A DNA stretch of 26,478 bases from DROE01 sp964569865 (GTDB taxonomy: Bacteria; Pseudomonadota; Alphaproteobacteria; Rhizobiales; Devosiaceae), in assembly GCA_964569865.1 (NCBI GenBank), contig CAZMVQ010000034.1, positions 1 through 26,478 of the forward strand. The letters are read 5' to 3'. Each line of letters begins with the position of its first letter. Positions within the stretch are counted from its first letter, which is position 1. The translations under genes were made by a program, and so were the position numbers. Positions 6,942 to 13,132 of the stretch are shown piece after piece. Below the pieces are notes generated by a model. The model was given only the letters and a program-made list of their open reading frames with translations, made no database searches and was not told the DNA's origin.

Positions 6942-8369
6942 CTATAAATATGGCAAAAACAACCGCGCCCCGGCATCACGCAATTTCACCGGCATTGAGC
7001 GCTCCAAAATCATGTGCTCCTCCAACAGAGAAGAATTAGCTTTTTTGGCATCAATCAAAGCATCAACTTTTGCACAAATTTCCCGATCGTAACATTCAAC
7101 CTGAAACTCAAAATTCAATCGCATGGAACGCGCATCCCAGTTTGCCGAACCGATCGAACACCACTCCCCGTCAATACTGAACAATTTTGAATGATCAAAC
7201 GGGGCCGGCATCAGATAGGTGTTTATTCCCTGTAATGAAAATGTCGCCATATGCCCCATAATCGCCCAGTCAAAATAAAACTGATTGCTTTTTTTAGGGA
7301 CAAAAATTTCAACCAGAACCCCGCGCATTGCTGCCCGTCTGATGACTTCAAACAACCTGTCCTCAGGCAAAAAATACGGAGTTACTATCCTGATGCTTTT
7401 TTGCGCCTGCTCAATGGCGGTCGCAAACAGTGCCTCGATCTGACCGATGCTTTCATCCGGGCCCGAAGAAATTCCACGCATGGCTGCGTTTCCGGTTCCA
7501 ACAATATCCGGCCACCAGATGTTGCCCTCCAGAGTTTGCGAGGTGGTAAATTCCCAATCGCGCTCAAATGTCTGCAATAGTTGCGCCACTACCGGACCAT
7601 CAATTCTGGCCTGAATATCCTGAACTTTTATTGATTTTTCAGCCAGATCAATATTTTCGTCGGATATATTCATCCCCCCCGTAAACCCGATTTTACCATC
7701 GATTATCAACAGCTTTTTATGATTGCGAAGGTTTATATAGGTCATGGCCCACGGGGCCCACTGGTGCAAAAACTGATCGACATTAACTCCACCGGCTCTT
7801 AATTGCTCGACCACCGGCGAGCGAAAATAACCGCTGCCAATTCCATCCACCAGCACCCGCACATCAACACCACGATTTTTAGCATCGATCAGGGCCTTGG
7901 CAAATTTGCTACCAATATTATCGGGCGCAAATATATAGGCAGCCAGCGCAATTGAATGTTTTGCATTTTCGATTTCTTCCAGCATGACAGGATAGGCATC
8001 ATTACCGTTGCAGTACAATTCCATAGCATTACCGATACTAAGGGCGACCCCGGATATGGTATCCCCCGCCTTGCCAATGGCAATTATTGCCTCGGGAACG
8101 TCCGCTCCATGAACACCCGACATAAGAATATTTTGCGCCCTTGCCATCCCTTCAGGGTCGCAAATGCAAGGACCAAGGCCGCTTTTAAGTGCCCGCCTTA
8201 CCACCCGGTTAATTCCAAATGCCAGATAAATTGAAGACCCGATAAACGGTGACAACCATGACAGGGCAATCCAGCCAATCGACGAACGCACATGCCGGTG
8301 AGTTAAAAGCACATGAATGCTCACCCCGGTTGCCGCGCTGATATGGGCGATGGGCAAAAGATATTCCAA
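6942..8369 (-). CDS. cls: Cardiolipin synthase (phospholipase D type)
   Basis: Makes cardiolipin from phosphatidylglycerol in the inner membrane. The 475-aa protein has two N-terminal hydrophobic segments (about 1-22 and 31-53) followed by two PLD domains. Both HKD motifs are intact: HKKLLIIDGKIGFTGGMN (H217, K219, D224) and HSKLFSIDGEWCSIGSANWD (H393, K395, D400). Length matches bacterial ClsA. The start is TTG (8369-8367), supported by GGGAG at 8380-8376 with a six-base spacer and no nearby in-frame ATG before the first membrane segment. It is first in the minus-strand group and divergent from rpe across about 164 bp. Confidence 0.95.
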   Translation of the reverse strand: MEYLLPIAHISAATGVSIHVLLTHRHVRSSIGWIALSWLSPFIGSSIYLAFGINRVVRRALKSGLGPCICDPEGMARAQNILMSGVHGADVPEAIIAIGKAGDTISGVALSIGNAMELYCNGNDAYPVMLEEIENAKHSIALAAYIFAPDNIGSKFAKALIDAKNRGVDVRVLVDGIGSGYFRSPVVEQLRAGGVNVDQFLHQWAPWAMTYINLRNHKKLLIIDGKIGFTGGMNISDENIDLAEKSIKVQDIQARIDGPVVAQLLQTFERDWEFTTSQTLEGNIWWPDIVGTGNAAMRGISSGPDESIGQIEALFATAIEQAQKSIRIVTPYFLPEDRLFEVIRRAAMRGVLVEIFVPKKSNQFYFDWAIMGHMATFSLQGINTYLMPAPFDHSKLFSIDGEWCSIGSANWDARSMRLNFEFQVECYDREICAKVDALIDAKKANSSLLEEHMILERSMPVKLRDAGARLFLPYL

Positions 8370-8533
8370 ATTTTTCTCCCGACCGATTTGTAATAGAGCG
8401 CGATCAATCTTGTCTGCTCGGAACTAATATTTGTCCCCGCTTCCTTTTATGCACCTAAGTGTTTATAAAGGCGATTGCAAATCATCCAAAACCCGTGCTA
8501 CCCCACCCGCAACATCAGCAAACGGGGCATTTT

Positions 8534-9211
8534 ATGAATAATCAGACAATCAAAATCGCTCCATCCATCCTCTCGGCGGATTTTTCCAAACTTGGTGATG
8601 AAATTATTGCCATTGATAAAGCAGGATGCGACTGGGTGCATGTGGACGTTATGGATGGGCATTTTGTCCCCAATATTTCTTTTGGCCCATTGATTGTTGA
8701 GGCCATCCGCCCCCTGACAAAAAAAATCCTCGATGTGCACTTGATGATTGATCCCGCAGATGATTTTTTGCCCGCCTTTGCCAATGCCGGTGCCGATATC
8801 ATCTCGGTACATGCAGAAGCTGGCAAACATTTGCACCGCTCCTTGCAATCCATCAGATCAATGGGCAAAAAAGCCGGTGTTGCGCTCAACCCTGCAACTC
8901 CGGTTTCCATGCTCGAAAATATCATCGCCGATATTGATTTGATTGTGATCATGAGCGTAAATCCGGGTTTTGGCGGCCAAAAATTCATCCCCGATGCATT
9001 GAACAAACTGGCTCAGGCCAAAGCCCTGATCGCTGATCGAAAAATTGATCTGGAAGTTGACGGGGGAGTCACAAAAGACAACGCCGCACAGATCGCCGCT
9101 GCCGGAGCCAACGTGCTGGTCGCCGGGTCTTCGGTATATGGGGGTAATGATCCAAAAACCTACCAACCCAGAATTGAAGCCATTCGCAACGCTGCCCAAC
9201 CCATCACTTAA
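8534..9211 (+). CDS. rpe: Ribulose-phosphate 3-epimerase
   Basis: Interconverts ribulose-5-phosphate and xylulose-5-phosphate in the pentose phosphate pathway or Calvin cycle; cytosolic TIM barrel. Visible motifs (from ATG 8534) are IKIAPSILSADF (7-17), VHVDVMDGHFVPN (35-47, with metal ligands H36 and D38), H69 in DVHLMI, VNPGFGGQKFIP (142-153, phosphate loop) and EVDGGV (D176). An upstream in-frame GTG at 8459 would add 25 residues unlike the family; starting at MNNQTIKIAPS gives 225 aa, the normal length. It is followed 36 bp later by purB and probably co-transcribed with it. Pentose phosphate supply feeds PRPP and purines, so the pairing is sensible. Confidence 0.95.
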   Translation: MNNQTIKIAPSILSADFSKLGDEIIAIDKAGCDWVHVDVMDGHFVPNISFGPLIVEAIRPLTKKILDVHLMIDPADDFLPAFANAGADIISVHAEAGKHLHRSLQSIRSMGKKAGVALNPATPVSMLENIIADIDLIVIMSVNPGFGGQKFIPDALNKLAQAKALIADRKIDLEVDGGVTKDNAAQIAAAGANVLVAGSSVYGGNDPKTYQPRIEAIRNAAQPIT

Positions 9212-9247
9212 TATCTCTTTATCAACTAAATAAATAAGAAAAACCCT

Positions 9248-10564
9248 ATGATTGAACGCTATTCCCGCCCACAAATGGTGGCCATCTGGTCCGCTCAAAC
9301 CAAATTTCGCATCTGGTTTGAAATCGAGGCCCATGGCGCCTCCGCCCAGGCAGAACTTGGCGTGGTGCCGAAACAGGCGGCAAAAATCATCTGGGAAAAG
9401 GGCAATGCTGCTGAATTTGACGTGGCGCGCATTGATGAAATCGAGCGTGAAGTAAAACATGACGTGATCGCATTTTTGACCCACCTATCCGAAATTGTTG
9501 GTGAAGAAGCCCGTTTTGTCCATCAGGGTATGACATCTTCTGATGTGCTGGACACCACCCTTGCCGTGCAATTGACCAGAGCATCTGATTTGCTTTTGGA
9601 GGGAATGGACAGATTGCTTGCCGCTCTGAAAAACCGTGCTCAAGAGCATAAAAACACCATTACCATTGGCCGCAGCCACGCAATTCATGCCGAACCAACC
9701 ACTTTTGGCGTAAAACTGGCGCAGGCCTATGCGGAATTTATCCGGAATCGCGAACGATTGGTGGCAGCAAGGGCAGAAATTGCCACCTGTGCCATATCAG
9801 GAGCCGTTGGCACCTTTGCCAATATCGACCCCTTTGTCGAAGAATATGTGGCCAACAAGCTGGGCCTGTCGGTCGAGCCGGTTTCGACCCAGATCATCCC
9901 GCGTGATCGTCACGCCATGTTTTTCGCCACCCTTGGGGTCATCGCTTCATCAATCGAGCGTCTGGCTGTTGAAATCCGCCATCTTCAGCGCACCGAGGTT
10001 CTTGAGGTTGAGGAATTTTTCTCAAAAGGGCAAAAAGGTTCCTCCGCCATGCCCCACAAACGCAATCCAATTCTTACGGAAAACCTCACCGGATTGGCTC
10101 GTCTAGTGCGTGGCATGAGTGTTCCGGCTATGGAAAATGTCGCCCTGTGGCATGAGCGCGATATTTCCCATTCTTCGGTTGAAAGAATGATTGCACCGGA
10201 TGCAACCATAACTCTGGATTTTGCCCTTCATCGTATGGCAAATGTTATCGAGAACCTGATGGTCTATCCTGAAAATATGCGGGATAATCTGGATCTATTG
10301 GGAGGATTGCACAATTCTCAAAGGGTTTTGCTTGCGCTGACCCAAGCCGGAATGAGCCGGGAGGAAAGCTATAGCGCCGTGCAGCGCAACGCCATGCAGG
10401 TCTGGCAGATCAAAGGCAATAGAGCCGGAAAATTTGCGCAATTTCTAAAAAGCGACAAAGAGGTCGCCGCAGCGTTAACGCCAGATCAAATCGATGATAT
10501 GTTTGATGATGCCTATCACCTAAAACATGTGAATGGGATTTTTAAGCGGGTATTTGGAGAATAA
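9248..10564 (+). CDS. purB: Adenylosuccinate lyase
   Basis: Cleaves SAICAR to AICAR and adenylosuccinate to AMP, two steps of purine synthesis releasing fumarate. The 438-aa protein is a fumarase/aspartase-superfamily member with the signature SSAMPHKRNPI (about 265-275), the loop with the catalytic serine. Other conserved stretches are VHQGMTSSDVLDT and GRSHAIHAEPTTFG (catalytic His region). The length and the MIERYSRPQM start are those of the common alphaproteobacterial enzyme. It lies directly downstream of rpe, and a terminator-like hairpin follows it. The pathway continues at purC about 630 bp further on. Confidence 0.97.
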   Translation: MIERYSRPQMVAIWSAQTKFRIWFEIEAHGASAQAELGVVPKQAAKIIWEKGNAAEFDVARIDEIEREVKHDVIAFLTHLSEIVGEEARFVHQGMTSSDVLDTTLAVQLTRASDLLLEGMDRLLAALKNRAQEHKNTITIGRSHAIHAEPTTFGVKLAQAYAEFIRNRERLVAARAEIATCAISGAVGTFANIDPFVEEYVANKLGLSVEPVSTQIIPRDRHAMFFATLGVIASSIERLAVEIRHLQRTEVLEVEEFFSKGQKGSSAMPHKRNPILTENLTGLARLVRGMSVPAMENVALWHERDISHSSVERMIAPDATITLDFALHRMANVIENLMVYPENMRDNLDLLGGLHNSQRVLLALTQAGMSREESYSAVQRNAMQVWQIKGNRAGKFAQFLKSDKEVAAALTPDQIDDMFDDAYHLKHVNGIFKRVFGE

Positions 10565-10599
10565 TTCCAGCCATTGTTTGCAATAAAAAAGTTTATGAT

Positions 10600-10640
10600 A
10601 AAAAAATCCCAGCACCTGCAAAGGCACCGGGGTTTTATTT
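10600..10640. terminator. Bidirectional terminator between purB and the DUF1476 gene
   Basis: An imperfect hairpin with a GCAA loop: CCT/AGG near the loop, internal mismatches, then ATCCC with GGGGT, flanked by a seven-base A tract on the left and TTTTATTT on the right. It reads as a T-tailed terminator on both strands and sits between the convergent ends of purB (+) and the DUF1476 gene (-). Confidence 0.65.
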
Positions 10641-10669
10641 TCATATCTATATTTGGAAGGGCGTAGCCC

Positions 10670-10987
10670 CTAAACTTCCGACAAAACCTGCTCACGGGCC
10701 GTAGCCATGAACTCGTTCATTTTTGCCCGCAGATCTTCGTCGCTGACATTTTGACCGGCTGCCTTCAGATCGGCGCTGACCTTGCGAAAAACATCGTCAT
10801 CGCCCGCTTCTTCAAAATCCGAAGCAATAACTTCACCCACATAGGTATCGGGACTGGCATGGCTCATTAAATCAGCCGCCCACAGGGCCAGCAATTTATT
10901 GCGTCGGGCCTCGGCCTTAAACTGCAATTGTGCATCATGGGCAAATTTGGCTTCCTGAGCCTTTTCGCGTTCATCAAAACCAGACAT
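10670..10987 (-). CDS. DUF1476 protein, F1-ATPase inhibitor zeta-like
   Basis: The 105-aa, highly charged, helical protein begins MSGFDEREKAQEAKFAHDAQ, the hallmark of DUF1476. In Paracoccus denitrificans the family member is the zeta subunit, which blocks ATP hydrolysis by the F1Fo-ATP synthase through its N-terminal helix. The N-terminal block here (DEREKAQEAKFAHD) and the following RNKLLALWAADLM match that arrangement. There is no membrane segment. A purine-gene neighbourhood is common for this gene in Hyphomicrobiales. It runs opposite to purB and purC and shares a 210-bp divergent region with purC. Inhibitory strength differs among species, so whether it controls ATPase here is inference. 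Confidence 0.88.
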   Translation of the reverse strand: MSGFDEREKAQEAKFAHDAQLQFKAEARRNKLLALWAADLMSHASPDTYVGEVIASDFEEAGDDDVFRKVSADLKAAGQNVSDEDLRAKMNEFMATAREQVLSEV

Positions 10988-11197
10988 TCTTCACTTTTCT
11001 CCGCAGTTAAATTAATTACACTTTATAAACACCAATTTTATAAGTCTCACATATGTCTTTGTGGTCGCCAACGCAATGTCAATGAGACAACTATTAAGCT
11101 CAATCACAAATTGCTTGCAATTATTGATCAAATTGGCACAAGGGGTTTTTAGCGCAAGTGCACAGAGTCTCCCGTTTATAGAACAGGGCAAAAAAAT

Positions 11198-11962
11198 ATG
11201 AACCGCAGACGCAAAATCTATGAAGGCAAAGCCAAAACCCTTTATGAGGGACCGGAACCTGGCACCCTTATTCAGCATTTCAAAGATGACGCCACCGCAA
11301 ATAATGGCAAAAAACACGAAGTCATTGACGGCAAAGGCGTGCTCAACAATCGAATTTCTGAATTTATTTTCAACAAGCTGAATAATCTTGGCGTTCCCAC
11401 CCATTTTATTCGCCGCCTTAATATGCGCGAGCAACTGATCAAGGAAGTTGAAATAATTCCCCTTGAAATCGTGGTGCGTAATGTGGCTGCTGGCTCGATT
11501 GCCAAGCGGTTGGGACTTGAACAGGGCACCCGCCTGCCCCGTTCTATCATTGAATTCTATTATAAAGATGATGCCCTTGGCGACCCGCTGATTTCCGAAG
11601 AACATATAACCGCTTTTGGCTGGGCCACCCCTCAAGAGCTGGATGACATTATGTCCATGGCCGTCAGGGTCAACGATTTCCTGTCCGGATTATTTTCCGG
11701 AGTTGGCATTCAATTGGTGGATTTCAAGATCGAATGTGGCCGCCAGTTTGAAGGGGATCTGATGCGTATAGTAGTGGCTGATGAAATTTCCCCGGATTCG
11801 TGTCGTTTATGGGATGCAAAAACCCATAAAAAACTCGACAAGGATATTTTTCGCGAAGATCTTGGCTCCTTGATCGAAGCCTATCGCGAAGTAGCCCAGC
11901 GCCTTGGCATATTGACAGAAACCGAAAATGCTTTGACCACCGGTCCCCGGCTGGTCGAATAA
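11198..11962 (+). CDS. purC: SAICAR synthetase (phosphoribosylaminoimidazole-succinocarboxamide synthase)
   Basis: ATP-dependent ligation of aspartate to CAIR in de novo purine synthesis. The 254-aa protein starts MNRRRKIYEGKAKTLYEG, where GKAKTLY is the nucleotide-binding opening of the family. It carries DGKGVLNNRISEF, EIIPLEIVVRN.AAGS and the C-terminal signature LVDFKIECGRQ followed by ISPDSCRLWD. Length is normal. An AGGG at nine bases serves as a weak ribosome site. A small dyad (CCCGTT/AACaGGG, 11171-11188) lies just before it in the leader. It is followed by purS after 35 bp. Family assignment is unambiguous. Confidence 0.97.
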   Translation: MNRRRKIYEGKAKTLYEGPEPGTLIQHFKDDATANNGKKHEVIDGKGVLNNRISEFIFNKLNNLGVPTHFIRRLNMREQLIKEVEIIPLEIVVRNVAAGSIAKRLGLEQGTRLPRSIIEFYYKDDALGDPLISEEHITAFGWATPQELDDIMSMAVRVNDFLSGLFSGVGIQLVDFKIECGRQFEGDLMRIVVADEISPDSCRLWDAKTHKKLDKDIFREDLGSLIEAYREVAQRLGILTETENALTTGPRLVE

Positions 11963-11997
11963 AGCCAGATCGCCACCACAAAAATCGGAGTTTTCAA

Positions 11998-12240
11998 ATG
12001 AAAGCGCAGGTCCGCGTCACCTTAAAGCCTTCAATTTTAGACCCTCAGGGCAAAGCCATAGAAGAAGCTCTGGCCAGCCTTGGCTTCAATGATGTCGGTT
12101 CCGTTCGGCAGGGAAAAACCTTTGACATCGAATTGGCTGAACCCGATGAAGAAAAAGCAAGGCTTATTATTGCTGATATGTGCGAAAAACTTCTGGCCAA
12201 CACGGTAATCGAAGATTATCAGGTGGTCACAGATGGTTAA
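11998..12240 (+). CDS. purS: FGAM synthase subunit PurS
   Basis: Small subunit of the three-part formylglycinamidine ribonucleotide synthase; it bridges PurQ and PurL for ammonia transfer. The 80-aa protein has the family opening MKAQVRVTLKPSILDPQGKA and the central GFNDVGSVRQGKTFDIEL, with an acidic C-terminal half. CGGAG stands nine bases before the ATG. PurS usually adjoins purQ directly; here about 2.1 kb with a DUF1304 gene and an acyltransferase gene intervene before purQ. Confidence 0.96.
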   Translation: MKAQVRVTLKPSILDPQGKAIEEALASLGFNDVGSVRQGKTFDIELAEPDEEKARLIIADMCEKLLANTVIEDYQVVTDG

Positions 12241-12541
12241 CTAAAACCATCTAACAAGCATGCAAATTTATAATAAATATGCAACTTTAATTAAGACAAA
12301 AAACAATATCGGGAATTTTTCAATGATCCGTCAACTCTCCCTGACCGCTCTGTTTTTTCTTACCATAGGCATGATGATGGTGCCCTATGCTTTTGTTCCC
12401 GTTGCTGGCTAAGACATAGTCCAAGATCAGCCTCCCAAAGTCAGGCCCCAAAAGTTACCCCAAAAAATGGGCCCCTCAGATCAGCCTCTGACCCTCACCT
12501 TTATTTTTACATAATTAGGCAATAGCTTTCTTCGATAAGCG
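12241..12541. other. Gap after purS: AT-rich dyad, short ORF, direct repeat
   Basis: Between purS and the triplicated leader there is no normal-size gene. An AT-rich dyad with one mismatch spans 12261-12283 (TGCAAATTTAT against its partner). A 29-codon hydrophobic ORF occupies 12323-12412. The 11-mer agatcagcctc occurs twice, at 12424-12434 and 12478-12488. The stretch 12430-12500 is C-rich with runs of A, unlike coding sequence. No convincing T-tailed terminator for purC-purS was found. Confidence 0.6.
12323..12412 (+). CDS. Possible 29-aa single-pass membrane peptide
   Basis: An ATG with GGGA eight bases upstream opens a 29-codon frame beginning MIRQLSLTALFFLTIG and ending with a hydrophobic PYAFVPVAG tail. 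It reads like one membrane helix or an uncleaved signal peptide with an N-terminal Arg. It follows purS by 82 bp. I do not recognise a family. It could be a real small membrane protein, or the relic of the 5' end of a secreted-protein gene whose remainder is lost. Without conservation evidence it stays tentative. Confidence 0.3.
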   Translation: MIRQLSLTALFFLTIGMMMVPYAFVPVAG

Positions 12542-12578
12542 TTATCGGAGAGTTTTAATGTCCATTATCGGAGATAAT
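12533..12578 (+). promoter_or_regulatory. GATAA/TTATC dyads overlapping the leader ribosome sites
   Basis: Two perfect 6-bp dyads with 3-base centres lie next to each other: CGATAA-GCG-TTATCG (12533-12547) and ATTATC-GGA-GATAAT (12564-12578). The second contains the GGAG of the ribosome site, so as RNA it would pair over the SD; the third repeat copy (12587-12601) has one mismatch in the same dyad. They could be an operator or an RNA switch, or just a by-product of the repeat. Confidence 0.4.
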
Positions 12579-12610
12579 CAATGTCCATAATCGGAGATAA
12601 TCAATGTCTT
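12542..12610 (+). repeat. Triplicated 23-bp unit carrying SD and ATG
   Basis: Three tandem 23-bp units (12542-12564, 12565-12587, 12588-12610) each hold TCGGAG followed 6-7 bases later by an ATG. Copies 2 and 3 are nearly identical; copy 1 differs in the bases between SD and ATG. ATGs lie at 12558, 12581 and 12604, one in each frame because 23 is not a multiple of three. The first two open near-identical 10-codon ORFs, MSIIGDNQCP (12558-12590) and MSIIGDNQCL (12581-12613), each ending past the next ATG. The third ATG is the DUF1304 start. Confidence 0.9.
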
Positions 12611-12969
12611 TAACCGCCCAAATTCTAGTCGGTCTAGTAGCTTTTCTTCATATCGAATTTCTAATTCTTGAAATGTTTCTTTGGGACAAACCCTTGGGGC
12701 GCAAGATTTTTGGCTTGAAAGAAGATTTTGCCACCCAATCCAAAACCTTGGCTGCAAATCAGGGCCTATATAACGGATTTTTGGCCGCCGGACTTATCTG
12801 GAGCTTATTTCCCGTTGGCGCTGCGGGCATGAATGTGCCCATCGCCACATTCTTTTTGGGCTGCGTAATTATTGCCGGACTATATGGCGCGGCCACGGTT
12901 TCAAAAATGATCCTGTTTGTGCAGGCCGTTCCAGCCATTATTGCTCTGGGCGTATTGTGGATGCTTTGA
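12604..12969 (+). CDS. DUF1304 family membrane protein
   Basis: The 121-aa protein has four predicted membrane helices and the family features: FLHIEFLILEMFLW near the N-terminus, LAANQGLYNGFLAAGLIW in the middle (the Asn-Gln-Gly-x-Tyr-Asn stretch is the family hallmark) and a C-terminal Gly/Ala-rich helix pair. DUF1304 proteins are small inner-membrane proteins of unknown function. The start is the third ATG of the triplicated 23-bp leader, so its translation may depend on, or compete with, two overlapping mini-ORFs. It stands alone between purS and the acyltransferase gene. Confidence 0.87.
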   Translation: MSLTAQILVGLVAFLHIEFLILEMFLWDKPLGRKIFGLKEDFATQSKTLAANQGLYNGFLAAGLIWSLFPVGAAGMNVPIATFFLGCVIIAGLYGAATVSKMILFVQAVPAIIALGVLWML

Positions 12970-12998
12970 TCCGGGTTTTTTGATCTTACCCGCATCTT

Positions 12999-13026
12999 CC
13001 TTAAGCGGTTAAGTAAACCGTTAAGG
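12999..13026. promoter_or_regulatory. TTAAG-rich inverted repeat upstream of the acyltransferase gene
   Basis: CCTTAAgCGGTT and AACCGTTAAGG form a dyad with one bulged G around AAGTA. The same stretch contains three TTAAG blocks and the near-direct repeat GTTAAGTAAAC / GTTAAGGTAAAC. There is no T tract after it, so it is a poor terminator. It lies 107 bp before the acyltransferase ATG. An operator role is possible but unproven. Confidence 0.35.
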
Positions 13027-13132
13027 TAAACAATTGAAATTGCACCATTTCACGCTCCCGTGAACAAAGCATTTGCCTTTTTTGTTCTATGTTCGCTTCA
13101 AACGCGCGCATATCAAAAGAGGAATTGATAAT

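Noticed and set aside
8858..9484. A 208-codon minus-strand frame over the end of rpe and start of purB
   Set aside because: It is antisense to two conserved genes and spans their junction; no ribosome site or domain.
11134..11150. Sigma-54 promoter upstream of purC (TGGCAC element)
   Set aside because: The -24 TGGCAC is present, but the -12 GC element is missing (TTTTT instead).
11012..11635. A 207-codon minus-strand frame over the purC promoter and 5' half
   Set aside because: Most of it is antisense to the conserved purC coding sequence and it has no family features.
12542..12610. CRISPR-like array
   Set aside because: The repeats are directly tandem without spacers and no cas genes are present; they carry SD and ATG instead.
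12999..13026. CtrA binding site upstream of the acyltransferase gene
   Set aside because: TTAA blocks are spaced by 4 and 8 bases, not the 7 of the TTAA-N7-TTAA consensus.
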